Positions 46,412-54,393 of a stretch of DNA of 62,790 nt are shown here, piece by piece. The stretch comes from Bradyrhizobium sp. BR 10289 (GTDB lineage: Bacteria > Pseudomonadota > Alphaproteobacteria > Rhizobiales > Xanthobacteraceae). Made by a program: the position numbers and the translations under genes. The notes beneath the pieces are model-generated. The model saw only the letters and a list, made by a program, of their open reading frames with translations, was not told the origin of the DNA and did not search any database. How positions within the stretch are numbered: the first letter of the stretch is position 1; each line of letters opens with the position of its first letter. The stretch is from the NCBI RefSeq assembly GCF_019455385.1, contig NZ_JACOFR010000037.1, positions 1 through 62,790 of the forward strand. The letters run 5' to 3'.

Positions 46412-48289
46412 CTAGGCGTAAAGCCGCCGCACCACGGCGACGCCGATCAGGTCGAGATAGCGCTCGATCAGGTCAGGGCGGCCGACGAGATAGCCCTGCA
46501 TCTCCTCGCAGGCCTCCTGTTCCAGGAAGGCACGCTGCGCCTCGGTCTCCACGCCCTCGGCGACGACCGGAATGTTCAGCGCGTGCGCCAGGCTGAGGAC
46601 GGCGCGGACGATCTCGGCCGATTGCGGCGTCGCCTCGAGATTGGAGATGAAGCTGCGGTCGATCTTGATCTTGTCGAACGGAAACGACTGGAGATAGGAC
46701 AGCGAGGAATAGCCGGTGCCGAAATCGTCCATCGCGATGCGGATGCCGAGCGCCTTCAGCCGCCGCAGCAGATTGAGCGCGCGAGTAAAATCGCCGATCA
46801 GCACACCCTCGGTGATCTCGACCTCGAGCCGCGTCGGTGCGAGCCCGGTCTCCAGCAGGATCTGGTGGATCGAGCGCTCGAGATCGCCGGCCTGGAACTG
46901 GATCGGCGACAGATTGACCGCGACCTGCAACGGCCGCGGCCAGGATGCTGCCTCGCGGCAGGCCTCGCGCAGCACCCATTCGCCGATCTGGATGATCAGC
47001 CCGTTCTCCTCCGCGAGCGGAATGAACCGGTCCGGCGGCACGAAGCCGCGCGTCGGGTGCTTCCACCGCAGCAGCGCCTCGAAGCCGATCACCTCGCCAT
47101 CCATCCGCGCCTGCGGCTGGAAGTAGACCAGCAACTGGTTCTGCTCCAGCGCGTGGCGCAGATCGTGCTGTAACAGCCTGCGGTCGCGCAGCTCCTGGTC
47201 CATCTCGGATTCGAAGAAGCAGACCCGGCCCCTGCCCTCGCGCTTGGCGCGATAGAGCGCGGAATCGGCGTTGGCGAGAAGGGTTGCGGCGTCGACGCCG
47301 TCATCGGGATAGACGGCGATACCGACGCTGACGCCCACCTGGGAGAGATAGTCGTCGACCTCGAGTTCCTTGCCGATGACCTCGACCAGGCGCTCGCCGA
47401 GCGTCAACGCCTCCTCGCGCCTGGCCTGCTCGGGCATCAGGATCATGAACTCGTCGCCTCCGATGCGCGCGACGAAGGTGCCGTCGGCCTCCGCGGCGAG
47501 ACGATCCGCCGCCGCCCGCAGCAGCATGTCGCCGACCGGGTGGCCGAACACGTCGTTGACCTCCTTGAAGCGGTCGAGATCGAGACTGAGCACCGCAAAG
47601 CTGGTGGAAGCTTCCTGTGCTCGCTCCAGCCGTTCATCCAGCGCGGCGTTGAACGCGCTGCGGTTCGGCAGGTCGGTCAGGGCGTCGTGATGGGCAAGGT
47701 GGCTGATCCGGGCCTCGTTGGTGATCCGCTCGGTCACGTCTTCGATGACGCCGACGACATATTGCGGCGCGCCGTTGCTGTCGCAGACCAGCAGCTTGCG
47801 GGAATTGACCAGGCGGTCATGACCGTTGACGCCGACCTCCAGCAGGTGCCCCTCCTGGAACATCGGCGTGCCGCTGTCGACGACGCGACGATCCTGCTCG
47901 CTGACGACGCGGGCGATCTCCTTCGGAAAGATCTGTTCGGGCGTCTTACCGAGCATCTCTTCGCGCGGCATGCCATAATACTCTTCGCCGGCGCGATTGA
48001 GCAGGACGTAGCGGGAGTCCTTGGCGTCCTTGGCGAACACCGCGATCGGGATGTTCTCGATGATGCTGTCGAGGAATTCGCGCGCCCGCAGCAGATCCTG
48101 CTCGGCACGCCTGTGGGTCTGCTCGAGCTCCTCGATCATCAGCTTGATCGCACGATCGGTGCGGCGGCGGTCGCGGTCGCTCTCCTCATAGGCCGCGCTG
48201 ACGAGCTCACCGAGCCTGGTCAGATCGACCTTCCCGGATTCGTCGGTGGCCTGGCGTATCTGTCTTGCCAGCAAACGATGCGTGGTCAC
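46412..48289 (-). CDS. PAS-GGDEF-EAL cyclic-di-GMP enzyme
   Basis: The 625-residue cytosolic protein (no membrane helix) has an N-terminal helical segment and a PAS domain (IIENIPIAVFAKDAKDSRYV). A GGDEF domain (LTDLPNRSAFNAAL, ARIGGDEFMIL) and an EAL domain (GFEALLRW, MDDFGTGYSSLSYL, VVAEGVETEAQ) follow. Both active-site motifs are intact, so it could make, degrade or switch between c-di-GMP. The start is GTG at 48289, overlapping the FIST stop by four bases (GTGA). FIST sensing is probably linked to its activity. Confidence 0.9.
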   Translation of the reverse strand: MTTHRLLARQIRQATDESGKVDLTRLGELVSAAYEESDRDRRRTDRAIKLMIEELEQTHRRAEQDLLRAREFLDSIIENIPIAVFAKDAKDSRYVLLNRAGEEYYGMPREEMLGKTPEQIFPKEIARVVSEQDRRVVDSGTPMFQEGHLLEVGVNGHDRLVNSRKLLVCDSNGAPQYVVGVIEDVTERITNEARISHLAHHDALTDLPNRSAFNAALDERLERAQEASTSFAVLSLDLDRFKEVNDVFGHPVGDMLLRAAADRLAAEADGTFVARIGGDEFMILMPEQARREEALTLGERLVEVIGKELEVDDYLSQVGVSVGIAVYPDDGVDAATLLANADSALYRAKREGRGRVCFFESEMDQELRDRRLLQHDLRHALEQNQLLVYFQPQARMDGEVIGFEALLRWKHPTRGFVPPDRFIPLAEENGLIIQIGEWVLREACREAASWPRPLQVAVNLSPIQFQAGDLERSIHQILLETGLAPTRLEVEITEGVLIGDFTRALNLLRRLKALGIRIAMDDFGTGYSSLSYLQSFPFDKIKIDRSFISNLEATPQSAEIVRAVLSLAHALNIPVVAEGVETEAQRAFLEQEACEEMQGYLVGRPDLIERYLDLIGVAVVRRLYA

Positions 48290-49437
48290 GCAGCCGCCTC
48301 CGCGATGACGGTCACGGTCATGGTCTGGTTGTGCAGCTCGCAGCGGCCGGACGCGGACGGGGGCGCAATCTCGCCGTAGGAGTAGAAGCCGATGCGCACG
48401 ACGTCGTCGCCGAGCTCGGCGGCAACCGCATCCAGCTCGTCCTGCGTGCGCTGGCCCATCACCCTGCGACGGCCGGTGCAGCTCACCAGGATCGCGAGCT
48501 TGTCGCCCTCGATCCCGTCCGCGAGCGCGCTGCGCGCCTGCCGGCCCGCTTCGCCCGCGCCGGCGGCGAGGCTGTCGAAATTGGCACGCATCAGCTGCGC
48601 GGTGCATCCTTGCGGAATATCGGCGGCGAAAGTCAGCGTCCCGGCGTCGCGATCCACCGCGAAGACCGAACGCACGATCTGCCGGTGCGGCTCGGCCTCA
48701 TCGTGGATGCGCAAGGGAAAGGCCAGGCCCGAGCCCGGCATCGCCGCGGCCTCTTCATCGCCGAGATAACGGGTGTAGAGATCCAGCGGCGGCTCGCCGT
48801 CGAGCTCGATTACCACGGGGCCTTCCGACTTCGTCACCTTGCGGCGCGGACCGAACACGTCCCAGCCCCCGGCGCAGCCATGGGCGAAACGGAAGGCCTC
48901 GCCATAGAAGCCGATCGCGGCAACGCGGTTCGGCGCTGGCTCACCATCGGCTCCGACCAATGTCTGCTCGAACTGGGTACCGTCGCCGGCAAGCCCACCG
49001 GTGACATGCAGGTCCGATCCCAGTACCTCGGTAATCCCGGCAAGCAGCTCGCCGCCGTTCACGGACAGTCCGTCCGAGAGCACGAACAGCCCCGCGAGAT
49101 CCGCCGCGCTGGCCTGACGCGCAAGACGCACCCCGCAGGCGCGCGATCCCTCACGGGATTCAATGACCTCATTCACCACCCGCACCCGCGTTCGCGCGAA
49201 GCGCAAGGCAACGGCGACGACCTCGTCGTCGCTGATATCGTCACCGTGGATCTGTCCGCCGGTGCTGCAACCGATGACGTGACTATCGGGATAGCGATCG
49301 CGCAGTTCGCGATAACGCGCGCCGCCGGCCAGTCCTTCCCGATTGCCGAAATAGAGCACGAGCTGAGCGGGCTCGCGTGGGGCGTTCGCTCCGCGCCAGC
49401 CATGGGCAGCATTCCAGTGAAGATATTGAATGTGCAT
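48286..49437 (-). CDS. FIST N/FIST C sensor domain protein
   Basis: The 383-residue protein has no membrane segment. FIST_N features include LVLYFGNREGLAGG, HVIGCSTGGQIHGDDI and GLAGDGTQFEQTLV. FIST_C features include GFYSYGEIAPPSASGRCELH at the C-terminus. FIST domains are proposed small-ligand sensors (e.g. amino acids) attached to or beside signalling proteins. It is upstream of, and overlaps, the GGDEF-EAL gene. The 180-base gap before it, from the cbb operon end, holds no gene. Confidence 0.88.
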   Translation of the reverse strand: MHIQYLHWNAAHGWRGANAPREPAQLVLYFGNREGLAGGARYRELRDRYPDSHVIGCSTGGQIHGDDISDDEVVAVALRFARTRVRVVNEVIESREGSRACGVRLARQASAADLAGLFVLSDGLSVNGGELLAGITEVLGSDLHVTGGLAGDGTQFEQTLVGADGEPAPNRVAAIGFYGEAFRFAHGCAGGWDVFGPRRKVTKSEGPVVIELDGEPPLDLYTRYLGDEEAAAMPGSGLAFPLRIHDEAEPHRQIVRSVFAVDRDAGTLTFAADIPQGCTAQLMRANFDSLAAGAGEAGRQARSALADGIEGDKLAILVSCTGRRRVMGQRTQDELDAVAAELGDDVVRIGFYSYGEIAPPSASGRCELHNQTMTVTVIAEAAA

Positions 49438-49617
49438 CCCACGCGCTCTCTGCGGTCTTTGAACCACAGATTGTGGCGCGGCGCATTGCGTCGCCGTTAA
49501 TCGGGCGCCTGCTTCATGACCGTTGGTTACCCCGGCATGAAGGCGGCGATGGATTCGCGATCAATTCCCCGTAGCAGCCCGGAGAAACGCCGCGCCCGCC
49601 TGCTGCGCCTCCGTAAT

Positions 49618-50352
49618 CTACCGGAGCCGCACCGCTTCGCCGGCGCGCCTCGGTGGCGCGGAGCTTTGTTGCGGTTTTGGAGCTCTCGCAGCTTCCGCAG
49701 CGACACGAATGGCCGCGATGTTGCCGGCATAATCGCTGCCCTTGCCGCGGAACAACGCGGACCCCGCGACCAGCGTATCGGCGCCGGCGGCAGCCACCAC
49801 GGCAGCGTTGTCGCGCGTGACTCCGCCATCGACTTCGAGCCGGATCGACCGATCGCCGATCATGCCGCGAATGCGTCCGATTTTTTCGAGCTGGGACTCG
49901 AGGAACGACTGCCCTCCGAAGCCCGGGTTGACCGTCATCACCAGCACGAGGTCGAGACGGTCGAGCAAATATTCAATCGTGCTCTCTGGGGTGGAGGGAC
50001 ACAGGCTGACGCCCGCCTTCTTGCCGAGCGCGCGGATCGCCTGGAGCGAACGATCGAGATGCGGGCCGGCCTCGGCATGAATCGTGATGACATCCGCACC
50101 CGCCTTGGCGAAGGCATCGAGATAGGGATCGACGGGTGCGATCATCAGATGCACGTCGAAGACTTTCTTCGTCAGCGGCCGGATCGCCTTGATGATATCG
50201 GGGCCGAAGCTGATGTTTGGAACGAAATGCCCGTCCATGACGTCGCAATGGATCCAGTCGGCGCCGGCTGCATCGATCGCTGCGATCTCCTCGCCGAGAC
50301 GCGCGAAGTCCGCCGCCAGGATCGACGGGGCAATGATGATCTCCCTGGTCAT
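49618..50352 (-). CDS. cbbE: Ribulose-phosphate 3-epimerase
   Basis: The 244-residue TIM-barrel enzyme interconverts ribulose 5-phosphate and xylulose 5-phosphate in the Calvin and pentose-phosphate pathways. It carries IIAPSILAADFARLGEE, GADWIHCDVMDGHFVPN, VMTVNPGFGGQSF and the phosphate-binding GADTLVAGSALF. About 25 C-terminal residues (PKPQQSSAPPRRAGEAVRLR) exceed the usual length. Its start overlaps the cbbX stop by four bases. It is the last gene of the cbb operon. Confidence 0.93.
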   Translation of the reverse strand: MTREIIIAPSILAADFARLGEEIAAIDAAGADWIHCDVMDGHFVPNISFGPDIIKAIRPLTKKVFDVHLMIAPVDPYLDAFAKAGADVITIHAEAGPHLDRSLQAIRALGKKAGVSLCPSTPESTIEYLLDRLDLVLVMTVNPGFGGQSFLESQLEKIGRIRGMIGDRSIRLEVDGGVTRDNAAVVAAAGADTLVAGSALFRGKGSDYAGNIAAIRVAAEAARAPKPQQSSAPPRRAGEAVRLR

Positions 50353-51281
50353 GGGTTGGCACTCCGCGCGTCGGCGCCGCCGCTGAAGACGCGGCTCGCC
50401 AGCACATCCGCCGGGTCGATCGTTTCGAGATCAGCGACATCGAGCATGCGGTCCAGATCGGACACCAGACGATCGGCCTGCCGCAGCCGGATGCGATCCA
50501 CCGCATTGCGGATCGAGCGGGCATTGGAGAAGAACGGCTGGCTCCGACGCAACTCGATATATTTCTCGAACGCTTCGCGCGCTGCCGCCGAAAAGCGATA
50601 GCCGCGCTCCTTCAGCATCAATTCGGCGATGACCAGCAGCTCGGCTTCTGCATAATCCGGGAATTCGATGTGATGGGCGATGCGCGAGCGGAATCCGGGA
50701 TTGGAGGCGAAGAAGCTCGTCATGCGCTCGCCATAGCCGGCGAGGATGACGACGAGGTCCTCGCGCTGGTTCTCCATCACCTGGAGCAGGATCTCGATCG
50801 ATTCCTGGCCGTAGTCACGCTCGTTGTCGGGGCGATGCAGATAATAGGCCTCGTCGATGAAGAGCACGCCGCCCATTGCCTTCTTCAAGATCTCCTTCGT
50901 CTTTGGCGCGGTGTGGCCGATATATTGCCCGACGAGATCGTCGCGTGTCACCGAGATCACCTGCCCCCGCCGCACGAAGCCGAGCCCGTGCAGAATCTTG
51001 GCCATGCGCAGCGCGACCGTGGTCTTGCCGGTGCCGGGATTTCCGGTGAACGACATGTGCAGCGTCGGCGGCGCTGAGGCGAGGCCAGCGCGCTGCCGGA
51101 TGCGCTCGATCAGCAGCAGCGAAGCGATCTGGCGCACGCCGTTCTTCACCGGCTTGAGCCCGATCAACTCTTGATCCAGCTGCTGCAGCGTGTCGGTGAT
51201 CCCGGCCGCCTCGGCCTCCTTGCGGAGATCGAAGCTTGTCTCGCCCGGCTCGTCGGTCGTTGGGTGGGGAACATCCAGCAT
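50349..51281 (-). CDS. cbbX: CbbX, red-type Rubisco activase (AAA+)
   Basis: The 310-residue AAA+ motor removes inhibitory sugar phosphates from red-type Rubisco. The Walker A is GNPGTGKTT near residues 83-91 and the Walker B is VLFIDEAYYL. The sensor and arginine regions (ILAGYGERMTSFF, SNARSIRNAVDRIRLR) are present. A hairpin-rich 101-base gap separates it from cbbS. GAGG precedes the ATG at 51281; the frame extends to 51716 but that part overlaps cbbS in another frame. Confidence 0.93.
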   Translation of the reverse strand: MLDVPHPTTDEPGETSFDLRKEAEAAGITDTLQQLDQELIGLKPVKNGVRQIASLLLIERIRQRAGLASAPPTLHMSFTGNPGTGKTTVALRMAKILHGLGFVRRGQVISVTRDDLVGQYIGHTAPKTKEILKKAMGGVLFIDEAYYLHRPDNERDYGQESIEILLQVMENQREDLVVILAGYGERMTSFFASNPGFRSRIAHHIEFPDYAEAELLVIAELMLKERGYRFSAAAREAFEKYIELRRSQPFFSNARSIRNAVDRIRLRQADRLVSDLDRMLDVADLETIDPADVLASRVFSGGADARSANP

Positions 51282-51300
51282 GGCTACCTCGAAGAAAAGA

Positions 51301-51366
51301 GCTTCGCCGCGGGGGGGAAGCGGCGAAGCAGTGGTCCGCCAAGGAAACGGAGCAGGGAGTGCTCCG
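51301..51366 (-). other. Two stem-loops between cbbS and cbbX
   Basis: GCTTCGCCGC (51301-51310) pairs with GCGGCGAAGC (51320-51329), and CGGAGCA (51348-51354) pairs with TGCTCCG (51360-51366). They may stabilise the cbbLS message or partly end transcription before cbbX and cbbE, so that enzyme subunits are made in excess over the activase. Confidence 0.6.
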
Positions 51367-51382
51367 TGCGGAGGGAGAACGG

Positions 51383-51790
51383 TTATTGAGCGGCGTGCGC
51401 GGCCGGCTTTCGCACGGTGGTGTAGCGGATCGCGCGTCCCCCCACCTCCTGCCGCACCAGCTCGAACTCGGCCTCCTGCGGTGGCCGGTTGACGATGAAG
51501 GAGATCCGCACCGATTCCCAACCGTGGCTGGAGTCGAAGCCGCTGACGCGGATGTAGCGGTCGCCATAGACCCGGCGGCACTCCGCGAGCTCCATCATCA
51601 CGCCGGCAGCGTCCTGGAGATCGAACATCGGCAGGCCCCACATCTCCCAATAGGTGTTGCGGGGATGCGGATCGTCGGTGAACTCGATGTTCACCGCCCA
51701 GCCGTTGGCAAGGCAATATTGCACCTGCTTGGTGATCTGGTCATCGGTGAGTTCAGGCAGGAACGAGAAGCAGCCCTGGGTTAGCTTCAT
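51383..51790 (-). CDS. cbbS: Rubisco small subunit (form IC)
   Basis: The 135-residue protein starts MKLTQGCFSFLPELTDDQI, the red-type small-subunit opening, and contains NTYWEMWGLPMFD, CRRVYGDRYIRVSGFDSS and SFIVNRP. The long C-terminal extension (residues ~105-135) is typical of red-type small subunits. The ATG at 51790 follows GAGGAG by 8 bases; an in-frame GTG two codons earlier is less likely. It starts 12 bases after cbbL. Confidence 0.95.
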   Translation of the reverse strand: MKLTQGCFSFLPELTDDQITKQVQYCLANGWAVNIEFTDDPHPRNTYWEMWGLPMFDLQDAAGVMMELAECRRVYGDRYIRVSGFDSSHGWESVRISFIVNRPPQEAEFELVRQEVGGRAIRYTTVRKPAAHAAQ

Positions 51791-51802
51791 TTTCACAACT
51801 CC

Positions 51803-53263
51803 TCAGACGGTTTCCAGCGCCGTTGGCACGAAGTCCGGCGTGTCGGTCGATTGATAGTTGAAGGTGACGTCCTTCCAGACATCGAGCGCCGATTTCAGCG
51901 GCGTACAGGTTTGCGCTGCCTTGGCCAGGATCTCCGGGCCTTCGTGGACATAGTCGCGGCCCTCGTTGCGGGCGAGGATCATCGCTTCCAGCGCCACGCG
52001 GTTGGCGATCGCGCCGGCTGCGATGCCCATGGGATGGCCGATGGTGCCGCCGCCGAATTGCAGCACGACGTCCTCGCCGAGCAGATCGAGCAATTGGTGC
52101 ATCTGGCCGGCATGGATGCCGCCGGACGCCACCGGCATCATCTTGTTCAGGCTCGCCCAGGACTGATCGAAGAAAATACCGTGCTCGAGCCTGGCCGGGT
52201 TGAAATCCTCGCGGCAGACATCGTAATAGCCGCGCGTGGTGTTGGGATCGCCTTCGAGCTTGCCGACCACCGTACCGGCATGGATGTGGTCGACGCCCGC
52301 GAGCCGCATCCATTTGGCGATGACGCGGAACGACACGCCGTGGCTCTTCTGCCGCGTATAGGTCGAATGACCGGCGCGATGCAGATGCAGGATCATGTCG
52401 TTGCGCCGCGCCCATTTCGCCATGGACTGGATCGCGGTGTAGCCGATCACGAGGTCGATCATGACGATGCACGAGCCGAGCTCCTTCGCGAACTCTGCGC
52501 GTTCGTACATGTCCTCCATCGTGCCTGCAGTGACGTTCAGATACGTGCCCTTCACCTCACCCGAAGCCGCCTGCGCCCGGTTCACGGCCTCCATGCAATA
52601 GAGGAAACGATCACGCCAGTGCATGAAGGGCTGCGAGTTGATGTTTTCGTCGTCCTTGGTGAAGTCGAGCCCACCCTTCAGCGCCTCGTAGACGACGCGG
52701 CCGTAATTGCGGCCCGAGAGGCCGAGCTTCGGCTTCACGGTCGCGCCGAGCAGCGGCCGCCCGAACTTGTCGAGCCGCTCGCGCTCGACCACGATGCCGG
52801 TCGCCGGCCCTTGGAACGTTTTCACATAAGCGACCGGGAAACGCATGTCCTCCAGACGCAGGGCCTTCAGCGGCTTGAAGCCGAAGACGTTGCCGATGAT
52901 CGAGGCCGACAGGTTGGCGATCGAGCCCGGTTCGAACAGGTCGAGGTCATAGGCGATATAGGCGAAATAAGAGCCCGGCGAGCCCGGGACCGGATCGACG
53001 CGGTAGCACTTCGCGCGGTACTTTTCGGCGGCGGTCAGGCGATCCGTCCACACCACGGTCCAGGTCGCAGTCGAGGATTCACCGGCGACCGCGGCGGACG
53101 CCTCGATCGGATCGACGCCTTCCTGCGGCGTGACGCGGAACAGCGCGATGACGTCCGTGTCCTTCGGCGTGTAGTCGGGCTCCCAATAGCCCATGCGCTT
53201 GTATTCCATCACGCCCGAGCGATAGCGTTCTTTGCCGCGGACGGTTCCAGCATGTGCATTCAT
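51803..53263 (-). CDS. cbbL: Rubisco large subunit (form IC, red-type)
   Basis: The 486-residue enzyme fixes CO2 onto ribulose 1,5-bisphosphate. Active-site motifs are complete: TVKPKLGLSGRNYGRVVYEA, GGLDFTKDDENINSQPFMHW (containing the carbamylated Lys, Asp and Glu), HLHRAGHSTYTRQKSHG and LQFGGGTIGHPMG. Sequence wording is of the form IC (proteobacterial red) lineage. CAGGAGAGAG precedes the ATG at 53263. The location in an operon with cbbX supports red-type assignment. Confidence 0.97.
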   Translation of the reverse strand: MNAHAGTVRGKERYRSGVMEYKRMGYWEPDYTPKDTDVIALFRVTPQEGVDPIEASAAVAGESSTATWTVVWTDRLTAAEKYRAKCYRVDPVPGSPGSYFAYIAYDLDLFEPGSIANLSASIIGNVFGFKPLKALRLEDMRFPVAYVKTFQGPATGIVVERERLDKFGRPLLGATVKPKLGLSGRNYGRVVYEALKGGLDFTKDDENINSQPFMHWRDRFLYCMEAVNRAQAASGEVKGTYLNVTAGTMEDMYERAEFAKELGSCIVMIDLVIGYTAIQSMAKWARRNDMILHLHRAGHSTYTRQKSHGVSFRVIAKWMRLAGVDHIHAGTVVGKLEGDPNTTRGYYDVCREDFNPARLEHGIFFDQSWASLNKMMPVASGGIHAGQMHQLLDLLGEDVVLQFGGGTIGHPMGIAAGAIANRVALEAMILARNEGRDYVHEGPEILAKAAQTCTPLKSALDVWKDVTFNYQSTDTPDFVPTALETV

Positions 53264-53294
53264 GGCTCTCTCCTGCTCTTCTCTCTCTGAATGA

Positions 53295-54380
53295 CTAGGC
53301 GGCGACGGGTTCGCGGGCGCCGACGCGCGGATCGAGCTCGCCGGCACGGTAACGCCGCGCCATCTCACTCAAGGGAATGACCTTGATCTTGCTGGCATGG
53401 CCCGCGGTGCCGAACTGCTCGAAACGATCGCGGCAGAGCTCGCGCATCGCATCCATTGCGGGCTTGAGGAATTTGCGCGGATCGAACTCGCTACGACTTT
53501 GCGCGGCCACCTTGCGGAACACCGCGGTCATGGCGAGGCGGCAATCGGTATCGATATTGACCTTGCGCACGCCGCTCTTGATGCCTCGGACGATCTCCTC
53601 CACCGGCACGCCCCAGGTCTGCGGCATCTCGCCGCCGAACTGGTTGAACATGTCCTGCAGCGGCTGCGGCACCGACGAGGAGCCGTGCATCACCAGATGC
53701 GTGTTCGGCAGAAGACGATGGATCTCCTCGACCACCCGCATTGCCAGGATGTCGCCATCCGGTTTGCGGCTGAACTTGTAGGCGCCGTGCGAGGTGCCCA
53801 TCGCGATCGCCAGCGCATCGACCTTGGTGGCGCGAACGAAATCGACCGCCTGATCGGGATCGGTCAGCAACTGGTCGTGGCTAACCTTGCCCTCGACGCC
53901 ATGACCATCCTCCTGCTCGCCGCCGCCATGCTCGAGCGAGCCGAGCACGCCGAGCTCGCCCTCGACGGAGGCGCCGACCCAATGGGCGAGATCGACGACG
54001 CGGCGGGTGATCGCGACGTTGTAGTCGTAGTCGGCCGCAGTCTTGGCGTCGGCCTTCAGCGAGCCGTCCATCATCACCGAGGTGAAGCCGTGAGCGATGG
54101 CGGAGGCGCAAGTCGCCTCGTCATTGCCGTGATCCTGGTGCATGCAGAGCGGAATGTCCGGATAGGTGCGCTCCAGCGCGTCGATCATGTGCGAGAGCAT
54201 GAGATCGCCGGCATAGCTGCGTGCACCGCGCGAGGCCTGGATGATGACGGGCGCATCGACCTCGGCCGCCGCCTGCATGATCGCGATGCCCTGCTCCATG
54301 TTGTTGATGTTGAACGCCGGCACCGCGTAGCCATGGCTTGCGGCATGATCGAGCAGTTGGCGAAGAGTGATACGGGCCAT
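53295..54380 (-). CDS. cbbA: Class II fructose-1,6/sedoheptulose-1,7-bisphosphate aldolase, Calvin-cycle type
   Basis: The 361-residue zinc enzyme carries PLCMHQDHGNDEAT with a metal His, EGELGVLGSLEHGGG, LAIAMGTSHGAYKF and VMHGSSSVPQP. These are the class II aldolase features of the Calvin-cycle subtype, which also condenses to sedoheptulose bisphosphate. AGGAGG precedes the ATG. It lies 31 bases before cbbL and 13 after cbbT. Confidence 0.95.
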   Translation of the reverse strand: MARITLRQLLDHAASHGYAVPAFNINNMEQGIAIMQAAAEVDAPVIIQASRGARSYAGDLMLSHMIDALERTYPDIPLCMHQDHGNDEATCASAIAHGFTSVMMDGSLKADAKTAADYDYNVAITRRVVDLAHWVGASVEGELGVLGSLEHGGGEQEDGHGVEGKVSHDQLLTDPDQAVDFVRATKVDALAIAMGTSHGAYKFSRKPDGDILAMRVVEEIHRLLPNTHLVMHGSSSVPQPLQDMFNQFGGEMPQTWGVPVEEIVRGIKSGVRKVNIDTDCRLAMTAVFRKVAAQSRSEFDPRKFLKPAMDAMRELCRDRFEQFGTAGHASKIKVIPLSEMARRYRAGELDPRVGAREPVAA

Positions 54381-54393
54381 GGACTTCCTCCTG

